Assembly: GCA_965212245.1 (NCBI GenBank)
Contig: OZ243107.1
Coordinates: 2,728,001 to 2,792,000 of the forward strand
From: CAKZNE01 sp040222435
Lineage (GTDB): Bacteria; Bacteroidota; Bacteroidia; Flavobacteriales; Schleiferiaceae
DNA: 64,000 nt
Direction of reading: 5' to 3'
Position numbers and translations under genes: made by a program. Numbering within the stretch: position 1 is the stretch's first letter; each line of letters opens with the position of its first letter. Below, piece after piece: positions 8,515 through 17,489 of the stretch. Below the pieces are notes generated by a model. The model did no database searches, was not told where the DNA came from, and saw only the letters and a program-made list of their open reading frames with translations.

Positions 8515-10588
8515 AACGATTGCTGTTTTGGGACCACCATTGACCCAGGTTATAGCCTTCTTGAGTTTCCAGTACGGCCAGATATTCCTGCTTGTGTAGC
8601 TGGGTTAGTTGCTCATGAATACGCTGCTGGTAAACATCACGTGCTATAATAAGATTATTGATCTGCTCTTTCAACGTATTGATCTCTGAGAGTAGCTTGC
8701 TGAGGTCCGGATGCGTTTCATTTTGCAACTCTTCCAGTTCTCTTTGTAATAAATCCCTGCGTTCTTCGGCTTTACTGAGGTTATCTTCACAAATTCGTAT
8801 AGCTTGCACCAGTTCAGGATAGTACCTTTGATCAAATTCCGTGAAGGAATGTTCTTTTGGCGAAGCGCGGTTAGAGCGCATGTACATGAGAAACTTATGG
8901 AAGAGCGAAGGCTTGGTTTTTCTGCCTTGGTTCTGCCACCTGGCTTTTTCTTCAATCAGGCTGAGAAGGTTACGCTGAGTATTTAATATTTGGCTACTAA
9001 AAAAGCGATTATTGTAAAGTAATTGGCTTAAGGGAAGCCCGTTAGAAAAGCGATCAATAGCCTCCACCATTGAAAAAAGCCGTACTTCCAGCTTATTCAG
9101 TTGCTGAAACACAGATTGATCCCTAAGGCCGTAAGCAATGGTTAGGGAAGATAAGAGTGTAGCTCCTACAAAAAGCAGTATTATTACTAATTGCTCACCT
9201 TGCGGTTTTTGCTGACCGATAAATATCCAGCTAATGATAGCAACTATAATCAGGATGAAGAAACTCAGAGCGATAAGTACTTCGCCAAGATTTTTCCAAC
9301 TCTTGGCTAAGGGGTTTCTGTCTATCCGGGGCTCAATTATTTTAGTAATGTACAATAGGGTAAAGCCGGCACAGAGTAAAACCAGGGTACTGCCCAGGGA
9401 TTGCCCGGTCATCAAGTCGGCAAAATTTGAATCCCGATTGGTATGTCCAATGGATATGATAATAAACACTATAATAAGCATGACCAGCCAGGGTAATATT
9501 TGTAGCCACAGCGAATAGAAACTTGTGCCTTGTATATTCAAATTGAAGGTGCTTTGAACATTCATGTTGAAATAGGATTCTTCATCTTCCTTATTTGATT
9601 TTTTATCTTCCTTCTTTTTTGAGTTAATATGAATATTAGCATTAGTGCGATCATCACTTAAGCGTTGCAGTACACTTTCTAGCCATTTGAAAAAAAATGT
9701 CGTGATCGTTAATAATGATATAAGGCTAAAAAAGGCGAAGAACCCGCCAACGAGTTTATTGCCGCTGAGGCTGAAAAATTCCATGACAAACCCATAGCCG
9801 TCAGCCACCAGGTCAAAAAGGGGATTGTCTAGCCTGACACTACTTTTTTTAAGAAAAAGGGAGTATAACCAGCCAGAAGCTGCGGTGGAGGCGATACCTA
9901 TACTGATCATAAAATAGGCACTTTGTGAAGTCCTACCTTCAGCATGTAATTTTTCAGCCTTCTCCTTAAAACTAGTATAAGATTTTTCCAGATGATCCTT
10001 AATTTTATTGAAAAATTTCAAGCGTTGCTCCAGGGCTTTGTCCAGGTTGATGTCATTCATTTCAAAAACCTTCTTCAAAAGCTGCATTTGCTCATCAACT
10101 AGCTTATTCAGATCTTCCTGGCTTTCCTCTATGAATTTGCGCAGAGGGCGGGATTGTTTGGTACCCAATTCTCTGCGAAGGCGGTCGTATTCTTTCTTTA
10201 TGTCCAGGATCTCGGCTTTCAGTTTTTCGATCTCTGCTTCTTTATCCTCCCGGTTATCTTTTATGATCTCTATTTTGCTTTCTTTCTTATTAATATCCTC
10301 TTGCTTAGTTTCTATCCGTGCATCCCTGTTTTCCTTTTCCTCTTTAAATTTATTTTGTACAAATTCCTTTAGCCGGTTAAATAGTTCCCGGCAATTACTG
10401 ATCACGACTTCCAGACTTAGGGCGTTTTGCTTTATGGCCTCCAGGAAAGCTTTTCGCTTGTAATCCATATCCTTGATTTCCTTTAGCTCAGAGTTTAAGA
10501 TGTCGGCTACTATTTCCGTAGAGTTATCGGGATCGGTTGAGTCTTGTGCCATTGATGTGAAGTTTGGGCGGTTTTTAAACCAATTCAA
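8507..10588 (-). CDS. Large coiled-coil inner-membrane protein
   Basis: A 693-aa protein. Residues about 30-220 are almost entirely charged coiled coil. Six hydrophobic helices follow near 222-245, 282-306, 360-384, 397-416, 436-458 and 464-488. A second long coiled coil lies at about 600-670. A strongly polar insert (many K, E, N) separates helices 2 and 3. The layout, coiled coil-TM bundle-coiled coil, parallels the 418-aa neighbour at larger scale and suggests a membrane scaffold or mechanosensor. It is the first gene of a four-gene run ending in the TIR protein. No known domain is recognised. Confidence 0.65.
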   Translation of the reverse strand: MNWFKNRPNFTSMAQDSTDPDNSTEIVADILNSELKEIKDMDYKRKAFLEAIKQNALSLEVVISNCRELFNRLKEFVQNKFKEEKENRDARIETKQEDINKKESKIEIIKDNREDKEAEIEKLKAEILDIKKEYDRLRRELGTKQSRPLRKFIEESQEDLNKLVDEQMQLLKKVFEMNDINLDKALEQRLKFFNKIKDHLEKSYTSFKEKAEKLHAEGRTSQSAYFMISIGIASTAASGWLYSLFLKKSSVRLDNPLFDLVADGYGFVMEFFSLSGNKLVGGFFAFFSLISLLTITTFFFKWLESVLQRLSDDRTNANIHINSKKKEDKKSNKEDEESYFNMNVQSTFNLNIQGTSFYSLWLQILPWLVMLIIVFIIISIGHTNRDSNFADLMTGQSLGSTLVLLCAGFTLLYITKIIEPRIDRNPLAKSWKNLGEVLIALSFFILIIVAIISWIFIGQQKPQGEQLVIILLFVGATLLSSLTIAYGLRDQSVFQQLNKLEVRLFSMVEAIDRFSNGLPLSQLLYNNRFFSSQILNTQRNLLSLIEEKARWQNQGRKTKPSLFHKFLMYMRSNRASPKEHSFTEFDQRYYPELVQAIRICEDNLSKAEERRDLLQRELEELQNETHPDLSKLLSEINTLKEQINNLIIARDVYQQRIHEQLTQLHKQEYLAVLETQEGYNLGQWWSQNSNRYE

Positions 10589-10677
10589 AATTGTGGTTTT
10601 ACACCCGGGGTAACAACCTGATAAGTACGGCTCTTTCTGTCCTTACTTTTAGGGATGGGGCAGGAGCCTGCTGTGTT

Positions 10678-10700
10678 ATTATCATAGTGATTATGATAAT
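10678..10700. promoter_or_regulatory. Perfect 9-bp inverted repeat upstream of the scaffold gene
   Basis: ATTATCATA and TATGATAAT are separated by 5 nt, within the 212-nt gap before the 693-aa gene (start 10588). It is 90 nt upstream of the start, so it could be an operator or a weak hairpin. No T-tract follows on the minus strand, which argues against a terminator. Confidence 0.4.
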
Positions 10701-10800
10701 TGGAGGAATTTATAATGTTTGTTGTACGCAAGATGCTGTGGTGACCAGAAAAGAGAAAATATGTTGTTGCATCTGATAGAGGGTATATTGAAGCTTGTCC

Positions 10801-11703
10801 CTATAAAGAGTTCAATATTAAGTTAACGCCTATATCCAATGCCGACTGGTAATACTTACCACTTCTTTTGGAGGCGGTCAAAAAAATAGGTTTACCATTT
10901 ACAAATAAGAAAGCCAGGATACGTGATTCTTTAACGGTTTTAGGATTCCAGGTTGCGAGTTCTTCTTTAAGCAGGTGGTCTGTATATAATTTCCATATCT
11001 TTTTTATTTTCCGGTTCCAGGTGGGTGGCATCAGGAATAAGGTTTTAGGCAAGTGTCCTTGTTTCTTGATCCACCTGATCTCCTCTCCGAGACTTTCGGT
11101 TTCACCGATGGTTACTAGTATCATTTTGGCGATGGGAAGGGCCTGCTGAACATCATGTTTCCAGTTGGCTGAGGCTCTCATTTCATAGGCTCCGGGCCAC
11201 CCACCTCCCTCTAACTTATAGACTAAACCAACAAACTGCAACCTTTCAGCTAACAGCTCCTCGTAAGTATAACTCCAATCATAAAAGGAAAACAGCCAGC
11301 GTGAAGGTTTTAATGCTCGTCCGCTAAGCCTGGCTTTGTCCTCTTTAAAGGGCCGTAAATACAGAATATCAGAGGGCTTCAGTGCGTCCTCCAAGTGATT
11401 TTTAATCTTGGGGATAAGTGATTTGTGGTATTGATACCACACATAGCCTAGAAGCCAAAGACAGGAGTAACTGAAAATTAACAATATTATGGCTGCCCAT
11501 CCATGTGACCAGTATTGTACATCGTGTTGTTCAGACCCAATATCAATCTGTAGATCTTTGAAAATCAACCATACAGATAAAAGCTCCCCTGACTGAAAAT
11601 GGGCCAATGCCCGGGTATTTAGAAATACGGGAAAGGCTGTAAGTGTACTAATGATAGCAAGCAGGATCAGGAAAGGGGTGTATAGATAAAAGAGCCACTG
11701 CAA
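10801..11703 (-). CDS. Membrane protein with LRPF-type TIR-like domain
   Basis: A 300-aa protein with hydrophobic helices at about 1-28 and 70-92. A soluble domain then starts with DILYLRPFKEDKARL. It continues through a W-x-x-D-V helix and a strand ending ILVTIGETESLGEEIRWI. Many bacterial membrane proteins share this 'LRxF ... GLxWEL' layout; it is TIR-like, with the glutamate in EEIRWI at the place of the TIR catalytic glutamate. Assignment is from motif memory, not a search. The gene start overlaps the preceding 189-aa membrane protein by 37 nt. Third possible TIR-type protein of the island. Confidence 0.55.
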   Translation of the reverse strand: MQWLFYLYTPFLILLAIISTLTAFPVFLNTRALAHFQSGELLSVWLIFKDLQIDIGSEQHDVQYWSHGWAAIILLIFSYSCLWLLGYVWYQYHKSLIPKIKNHLEDALKPSDILYLRPFKEDKARLSGRALKPSRWLFSFYDWSYTYEELLAERLQFVGLVYKLEGGGWPGAYEMRASANWKHDVQQALPIAKMILVTIGETESLGEEIRWIKKQGHLPKTLFLMPPTWNRKIKKIWKLYTDHLLKEELATWNPKTVKESRILAFLFVNGKPIFLTASKRSGKYYQSALDIGVNLILNSL

Positions 11704-12236
11704 AGTACCCGATCGCTTATTCTTCTGCAGTTGGAAGTTAGTTTTGGGGAACTCTTTCTAACTTGATCCTGAAAAAATTTCCATTTAGCAAAGGGTAGAA
11801 CCGCTTTCCAAAGTATAAAAGTGTAGCGAATAAAAAGCCTCCAGGTGGTTACGGAAAAAAGAAATATATAAAATACAAGAATTGGATCTGTCTTGTTCTT
11901 CATCTGGTCAATAAATCCAAAGCCAAGAAGAAGAATCAAAGTAAAGCCAGGTACCGATGTGGCTATAGCGAAGTAGATAGTGGAAAAGAGGTTTCTTCTG
12001 ATAATAGCATAGACAGAAATGATTAGCGCAACACTATTAAACAAACTGGTACTGATAGGATGGAGATAAAAAGTTCTTGCTATCTGGTGCCCTGGGATCA
12101 AATGAAAAGCCGTCCAAAAGGCATTAGCAAGAACCAGGAATATCAAGCTAATCACAATTCGCCATGGAAGTTTTAGGGTATGGCGAAAGAGGACTATTCC
12201 ATTTAGATTAATGACATTTTTAAGAATGAAATCCAT
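11667..12236 (-). CDS. Four-helix membrane protein, unknown
   Basis: A 189-aa protein with hydrophobic helices near residues 26-45, 64-80, 86-110 and 120-142 and a basic cytosolic tail. It follows the PH-like gene by 22 nt and overlaps the LRPF/TIR-like gene, so it probably acts with it. No recognised family; the extra tail read in the overlap may not be conserved. Confidence 0.5.
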   Translation of the reverse strand: MDFILKNVINLNGIVLFRHTLKLPWRIVISLIFLVLANAFWTAFHLIPGHQIARTFYLHPISTSLFNSVALIISVYAIIRRNLFSTIYFAIATSVPGFTLILLLGFGFIDQMKNKTDPILVFYIFLFSVTTWRLFIRYTFILWKAVLPFAKWKFFQDQVRKSSPKLTSNCRRISDRVLCSGSFIYTPLS

Positions 12237-12258
12237 TCTGCGAGTACACCAATGTTTT

Positions 12259-12648
12259 TCAGATCTTTTGAGTTTTGTTTTTCAAGAGAGCATAGATTTT
12301 GTTAGCATGGGGTCCCAAATCCCATGTAATACTTCCTCGATTATCACCAATGCTAATTTTAAGGTTCTTATTAAGAGAGTCGGTAAATTCCAGGTTTATA
12401 ATCTCATCATAAGGGATTCGAAAAAGAGCATAATCATAAGCTCTGTCATGCTCAAAAGCAAGAAGCTGAAAGTTGGTCAAAAAGAACATTCGGTAGGGGA
12501 TTTCTTCTGATTTAAAGAGACCTGTTTTTAATTTGGTCATGCTCAATGTAAACTTGCACTCAACGATCTCATCCCTATCTAGAAATCTTGAACTATCTAT
12601 TTGAGATAGTGTGTATGCACTGAAGAAGCTTCCATGGTTCCAGCTCAT
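12259..12648 (-). CDS. PH-like (GRAM/YokE-type) domain protein
   Basis: A 129-aa cytosolic protein. The core pattern, IPYRMFFLTNFQLLAFE followed by FRIPYDEIINLEF, is the strand pairing of bacterial PH-like domains: a strand, a turn reporting 'what the protein does with its ligand', then I-P-Y-x-x-I. Such domains bind lipids or protein partners. It starts 2 nt after the RipA-family gene stop, so it belongs to the caspase operon. Function here unknown. Confidence 0.55.
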   Translation of the reverse strand: MSWNHGSFFSAYTLSQIDSSRFLDRDEIVECKFTLSMTKLKTGLFKSEEIPYRMFFLTNFQLLAFEHDRAYDYALFRIPYDEIINLEFTDSLNKNLKISIGDNRGSITWDLGPHANKIYALLKNKTQKI

Positions 12649-12650
12649 AG

Positions 12651-13079
12651 TTAGAATATTAACTTAATTAGTAAATAAATTAAAGTGGCAATGCTGATTA
12701 GTAACGGCACATATCCCTCCACCTTACTCAACTGCCGGTACAGCTTGCCATTCTTGCCCCGTCCGAGGTAGTCCCACTCCCGATCATAACAGGCAAAGGG
12801 AAGTTGTTGCTCCATTTCGTGGATCACTTTGAATTTACCGCTGTTGAGTTGGCGATAGGAGTTGATATTGAACCACCAGAGTACAGAAATGATAATGGTA
12901 AGTACGGCCCATATTATGGTATTAGGCTGAGTTTCCAAGATCTTTTCCAATAGGAGATAAAGACCGCCCAAGGCAGAGAGCAGGGAAATATAAAAACGAT
13001 TAGCGGCCTGCCTGCGCTGGCTTACACGATCGACCATTTCCACGTAGAGTTTGTATTGTTCCAGGAGTTCATAGCTCAT
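12651..13079 (-). CDS. RipA-family octameric membrane protein
   Basis: I place the start at 13079 because the product then begins MSYELLEQYKLYVEMVDRVS, the typical opening of RipA-family membrane proteins, 2 nt after the caspase stop. A longer frame would run into the caspase gene. The 142-aa protein has two hydrophobic helices (residues about 30-70) and one at the C-terminus (about 120-141). Family members form membrane oligomers and are often found beside signalling or defence genes. The operon position between a caspase and a PH-like protein suggests a membrane effector or docking role. Confidence 0.65.
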   Translation of the reverse strand: MSYELLEQYKLYVEMVDRVSQRRQAANRFYISLLSALGGLYLLLEKILETQPNTIIWAVLTIIISVLWWFNINSYRQLNSGKFKVIHEMEQQLPFACYDREWDYLGRGKNGKLYRQLSKVEGYVPLLISIATLIYLLIKLIF

Positions 13080-13081
13080 AA

Positions 13082-14047
13082 TTAAAAACGACCTTTTTTG
13101 GTAATTTGCCAGTAGAATTGACCTTGTGGTGTTAAACCACATGATTTCTCGCGGACAGCTGCCCAATACATGTGTTCTTCACCGATTGGCTGTACCAATC
13201 CAGCTGCTGTCATTTTTTGAAGAAGGGTAAATACTTTCTCATTCTCTTTGTTTCCAAGCTTTTCGGTTGGTTCATGTGATTTGCAAAGTGGGAATTTATC
13301 TTTAGGATCTTGAAATAGTTGAGTGAGTTGGTAAAGTTGAGAACGAGTAATACGCGGCTTTACCTTACGTATAGGAGTTAATTCCGGTACGTAAGTTTTA
13401 TAAACGGGCCTTTGGTCCATAGGGCCAAGCATTCGGTCTGCGTAGTGATACAATGATGGAACCGTAATATTGCCTAATATATCTGCTGCTCCGCCTGACA
13501 GGGCTTCATAAATGATGGAAGTAAATAGCCCTTCGCCTTTAGCTTCTTTTGATTTTTGACGGGCATCGCTGGATGTGATAATAGATACGCCACGAGGAAG
13601 TAAGGTTCGAGAGGAGTCACTAGCTTCCGCATTTCCCAGGTGGCCTGCATGACAACAATCCAGGATAATGGTAATTTCATTTATGCTAGAATCATTGCAC
13701 CATTTAAGAATATTAGACATTGCAACACCTTCACTGTAAAGCTCAGCATCCTGAGTTACTAGGTAACCTCCCAGTTCATTTTCATAGCCATGTCCTGCAA
13801 AATAAAATACGGCACTATCTACAGTTCCTGTAGAATCGTCCAGTATTTCGCGGATAGCTCTGGTTAGTTTTTTCCGAGTTATTTCTGTAGAATCAGAAAT
13901 AAGCAGGTTACAGTGAAAGTTAGGGCTTGGAAAGTCAGTATCCCCGTTGAATGACAGAACTTCATACATGTTCTTAGCATCAGCTACGCAACCTTTTAAA
14001 GGGCCAAAGGAATAATTATCAATACCTACGATGAGCGCTCGTTTCAT
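13082..14047 (-). CDS. Caspase-fold peptidase (C14) with C-terminal helical domain
   Basis: The start at 14047 gives MKRALIVGIDNYSFGPLKGC, the usual opening of bacterial C14 caspases. The catalytic dyad is His86 (YFAGHGY) and Cys132 (LDCCHAG). The 322-aa protein has the caspase core in residues 1-220 and a basic, helical, winged-helix-like C-terminus (ITRSQLYQLTQLF onward). Bacterial caspases are often activated by partner proteins after infection and then cut cellular targets. This one heads a tight operon with the RipA and PH-like genes and lies 87 nt after the LuxR regulator. Substrate unknown. Confidence 0.8.
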   Translation of the reverse strand: MKRALIVGIDNYSFGPLKGCVADAKNMYEVLSFNGDTDFPSPNFHCNLLISDSTEITRKKLTRAIREILDDSTGTVDSAVFYFAGHGYENELGGYLVTQDAELYSEGVAMSNILKWCNDSSINEITIILDCCHAGHLGNAEASDSSRTLLPRGVSIITSSDARQKSKEAKGEGLFTSIIYEALSGGAADILGNITVPSLYHYADRMLGPMDQRPVYKTYVPELTPIRKVKPRITRSQLYQLTQLFQDPKDKFPLCKSHEPTEKLGNKENEKVFTLLQKMTAAGLVQPIGEEHMYWAAVREKSCGLTPQGQFYWQITKKGRF

Positions 14048-14134
14048 ACGTGATTTCTTTTTCTCAAAAATCACCGTAAATGAGCAAACTGGGTAGGCTA
14101 CTTATGAGGAAATGCTACTCCTTAAAAGTATGGA

Positions 14135-14809
14135 TTATTCAACTTCATCAACATAACCATTTTCACGGGCAAAAATGATCAATTCTTTTACATTTTTGAG
14201 GTCCAGCTTCTCACGGATATGGTTTTTGTGCGTCTCCACGGTGCTCTTCTCTATAAAGAGTTTTTCGGCCACCTCACGGGATGAGTGTCCTTTCCCTATC
14301 AATTTTAGCACGTCAATTTCACGACTGGTTAGTTTAACTTTTCCGTGATCAGAATCTACCCGATTGGCGATCGTATCCATAACGGTTTTTACGATCGCTT
14401 TTCCATAGTAATCTTCTCCCCGGGCTAAAGTTTCGATAGCCTCCAGTAATTCATCCTGTCCTTTCTCCTTGAGTATATAACCATTAGCTCCGGCACGTAC
14501 CAGTGGAGTGATATATTTGGACTGATCGTGCATGGTCATGATCAGTACCCGGATGTGTGGAAAGTTTTCACGGATCTCCTGGCAAAGGCGTAATCCGGCT
14601 AAGGATTCTTTATGCATACTGATATCTAATACAGCTACGTCTATTTCCTGGTTTTTCTCACGAATGGTTTGCAGTGCTTCATCCTGGTTTTCGTAGCACC
14701 CAATCAGCTCAATGCCGGGTTCTTTCTGAAGCAGGATCTTGAGGCCGTCCAATAATATTTGGTGGTCATCCACCAATATCACGCGAATAGGGTTAGTTTG
14801 AGTCATCAT
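14135..14809 (-). CDS. NarL/LuxR-family response regulator
   Basis: A 224-aa regulator. Receiver domain: acidic pair at VDDH, phosphoacceptor Asp62 in VLDISM and a conserved Lys in YILKEKG. C-terminal LuxR HTH: LTSREIDVLKLIGKG, then STVETHKNHIREKL. It follows the TPR histidine kinase by 58 nt and precedes the caspase operon by 87 nt in the same direction. This is the cognate regulator of a two-component pair, probably controlling the neighbouring genes. Confidence 0.9.
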   Translation of the reverse strand: MMTQTNPIRVILVDDHQILLDGLKILLQKEPGIELIGCYENQDEALQTIREKNQEIDVAVLDISMHKESLAGLRLCQEIRENFPHIRVLIMTMHDQSKYITPLVRAGANGYILKEKGQDELLEAIETLARGEDYYGKAIVKTVMDTIANRVDSDHGKVKLTSREIDVLKLIGKGHSSREVAEKLFIEKSTVETHKNHIREKLDLKNVKELIIFARENGYVDEVE

Positions 14810-14867
14810 TTTGAATAATATTTGATCTTAAAGATAAAGTGAGTGTGCCAGCCGGTGTTCCCTATTA

Positions 14868-16997
14868 TTATTTATTTTCATCCCCATAGTTTTCCGTGGG
14901 GTCCAGCTTAAAATCCATCATTATGATGGTGCCTCTTCTCTTCTTCGAGTCAATTTCAAAAGAACCATTGTACTTCCGGGTACGGGCTTTCATTCCTTTT
15001 AACCCCAGGCTTTTACGATCTTCACTCTCTTTTACTTTGGCGGGATCAAAACCCACTCCGTTATCTTCAATAGTTACTGAAATATGATCTTTACCCTGAA
15101 AAAGTTGCACGATCACCTTATTCGCTTTGGCATGCTTAAGGATATTATTTAAAGCTTCTTCGGTATTGCGGTAGATGGTCCATTCCAGGTTGGGGTTTAA
15201 TTTTCCCTTGACACTTTCAGTATGAATTTCCACTTCAATTTGGCCGGTATCACGCGCTCGTTGGCAGATCTCTTCAATAGCGGGTATCAGCCCCATTTCA
15301 TCCAGTACACCAGAACGTAAATTCTGAGAGATTTCCCGAATAGCCTGCGTGGCTTGGTCGATGAGGGTGTTTACCTCACTAACCCTATTTTCGGTTCTTT
15401 CCTGTATAGATTTAAACTGACGTGTTACTTCACCAAAATGGATCTTCAGCACGGAAAGCAAAGAGCCAAGGCGGTCATGGATGTCCTGCGCTATGCGAAT
15501 GCGCTCGCTTTGTTGTCCTTCAATGAGGGCATCCATTTTGTGCACTTTTTGGTCTTGTAATATTTGATGGATCTCTTCCTGGCGATGTTGCTCTTTTTCT
15601 TTGGCTTTACGAAGCCTTGATTTTTGCCTGATATTTAACCAGAAAATAAAAAATAATAGGGCCAAGGCCCCTCCGATACTGTAGAGAAGGTAGAGCCTTA
15701 GTGATTGATTCCGCGTGAGTTCTTTTTCCTTTTCCAGTTTTTCCCGGAATATTTCTTTTTCCTGTTCGGCCAGTTGCCTTCGATATCGTTCTTTGACCAA
15801 TCGTTGCAGCGCCACTTCATGCTCTGCATACACCTCTTCACTCTTTAGTTGATAGGCAAACGCCATCTCGTAATTCTGTTGTCGTCCGTATGCTTTGGCT
15901 AGTCCATCGTAGATATTGGTGAGGAGGTAAATGGAACCAATGGAAGTAGCCAGACTTTCAGCCTGAGAGAGATAATCAATAGCCTGGATCAAATCATTTT
16001 GCTTCAGAGCAAGATGTCCCAGATGGTTATACGATCCAGCCATCCCATCCCGGTCGTTCATCTTGGTGTGTAGAGATAATGCGGTTTGCTGATCTTGAAA
16101 AGCATCTTCAAAATGACCGGTAGCCTCGCTCAAAAAGCCCAGGCTGGAATAGGTACCGGCTACCTCTTGTTTATCACCTTCCTGTAGAAAAAGATTTTTA
16201 GCCCGGGTATAGTAGTCAAGAGATTTAGCATAGTCGCCCTGACTAATGTACACATCAGCCATACTTTTATAGCATTTAGCTATGTTCAGGTCACTACCAT
16301 AATCTTCAAATAAGGCAAGAGCCGATCGAAACAGTTCAAGAGCTGTCTTATAGTCGTGAATCAATTCATGGAGATGGCCAAAATTTAGAGCAGATTTAGC
16401 CAATTTTAGATCACTACCGGTGATGGAGCGCAGCTTATACGATTGGGAAAGTGCGTCATAAGCTTCCTGCAATCGGGCCGTTTCCATATAGCTTACTCCT
16501 AACACGTTGAGAATGGATGATTTAATTTTTAAAGAATCGCCTTGGTAAGGCTGAGTATCCAATAATGTCATTGCTTTTTCTAGAGTGTCAATACTTCGTG
16601 CAAAATGGCCCTGATCGTAAAATAAACTTCCCAGGTTGAGGTACACATTCAAGAGAGGAAGGTTATCTGCTGAATTTTTGCGTAAACGTAGGCTATGCCT
16701 GAAGTGGTAGATTGCCGAATCGTACTGACCTACTTTTTGAAAAGAAGTTCCCAAAGCATTGTGTGCTACCGAAATCTGATACTCCGTTTTTGGGATAGTA
16801 TTAAAAAGTGCCAGCCGGGCAAAATACCGGGCCGAGTCAAGATCAATAGCAAGGTAATCCCAGGCCAGATCATTCAACCTTTCCATTTCTGTTGCACCGT
16901 TGGAATTTTGGGCATTTACAGAAAAAGAAATTGTCAAAAGAAAAACCCAGAAAAGTGTATAGCGATAGAATTTCGAAAAAGAACAGGTAAAAGACAT
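14868..16997 (-). CDS. TPR-containing HisKA_3 sensor histidine kinase
   Basis: The start at 16997 gives a signal peptide (FWVFLLTISFSVNAQ). About seven to eight tetratricopeptide repeats follow, placed in the periplasm. One TM helix (LYLLYSIGGALALLFFIFWL), a coiled coil, the HisKA_3 box with His in AQDIHDRLG and a HATPase domain (N-box EEALNNILKHA, G-box DNGVGFD) complete it. About 710 aa, as usual for Bacteroidota LuxR-partner kinases. The TPR array presumably senses a protein or peptide. It sits directly before its response regulator and among caspase and TIR genes. Confidence 0.9.
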   Translation of the reverse strand: MSFTCSFSKFYRYTLFWVFLLTISFSVNAQNSNGATEMERLNDLAWDYLAIDLDSARYFARLALFNTIPKTEYQISVAHNALGTSFQKVGQYDSAIYHFRHSLRLRKNSADNLPLLNVYLNLGSLFYDQGHFARSIDTLEKAMTLLDTQPYQGDSLKIKSSILNVLGVSYMETARLQEAYDALSQSYKLRSITGSDLKLAKSALNFGHLHELIHDYKTALELFRSALALFEDYGSDLNIAKCYKSMADVYISQGDYAKSLDYYTRAKNLFLQEGDKQEVAGTYSSLGFLSEATGHFEDAFQDQQTALSLHTKMNDRDGMAGSYNHLGHLALKQNDLIQAIDYLSQAESLATSIGSIYLLTNIYDGLAKAYGRQQNYEMAFAYQLKSEEVYAEHEVALQRLVKERYRRQLAEQEKEIFREKLEKEKELTRNQSLRLYLLYSIGGALALLFFIFWLNIRQKSRLRKAKEKEQHRQEEIHQILQDQKVHKMDALIEGQQSERIRIAQDIHDRLGSLLSVLKIHFGEVTRQFKSIQERTENRVSEVNTLIDQATQAIREISQNLRSGVLDEMGLIPAIEEICQRARDTGQIEVEIHTESVKGKLNPNLEWTIYRNTEEALNNILKHAKANKVIVQLFQGKDHISVTIEDNGVGFDPAKVKESEDRKSLGLKGMKARTRKYNGSFEIDSKKRRGTIIMMDFKLDPTENYGDENK

Positions 16998-17100
16998 GGT
17001 TTGGTATCTTAAGTAGAGTGTAGGTAAATGTAAAAAATTTAAAGCCCGGATCAGATACAACCCAGGCTTTAAGAAGACCTTACATTATGGCAAATAAATG

Positions 17101-17475
17101 TTAAACAGGTCTTGCATTTTCATCGGCTACCGATTTATGCAGTTTTCTTTTCTTTCCCATCAACTGGCTTCCTTTTTTCACGCTGAGCTCAATGGTGGGA
17201 TTGGTATCCGAAAGGGGGATGTTCGTCAGATCCGCAATGTGCACCACTGGTTTCAAGTATTCCATATCCACGGGTATGGAAGTGTCTTCGCTCACTTCCA
17301 GAGTGACTTCATAATGACCTTCCGTGCTTTGAGTATAGGTCGTTTGGTTGTATTCTTCGGCTACGTACCGGCTGTGATCCATCATGGTAACCGAGTAGAT
17401 CATGTACTTCCATTCTTCCGGGTTATCATTGATTTTTTCTTTGACCAGTACGGCATTAGATTGATTTAATTCCAT
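17101..17475 (-). CDS. Small acidic protein after the metacaspase
   Basis: A 124-aa soluble protein without signal or TM segments, lying 14 nt after the metacaspase stop. It has a beta-rich central part (EGHYEVTLEVSEDTSIPV). It ends in a basic tail. The spacing suggests co-translation, so it could be a caspase substrate, inhibitor or activator. I recognise no family. Confidence 0.55.
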   Translation of the reverse strand: MELNQSNAVLVKEKINDNPEEWKYMIYSVTMMDHSRYVAEEYNQTTYTQSTEGHYEVTLEVSEDTSIPVDMEYLKPVVHIADLTNIPLSDTNPTIELSVKKGSQLMGKKRKLHKSVADENARPV

Positions 17476-17489
17476 AGTTGCATTTTTAA

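Noticed and set aside
10008..10463. 151-codon plus-strand frame opposite the coiled-coil gene
   Set aside because: Arg/Ser/Phe-rich shadow of a coiled coil on the other strand.
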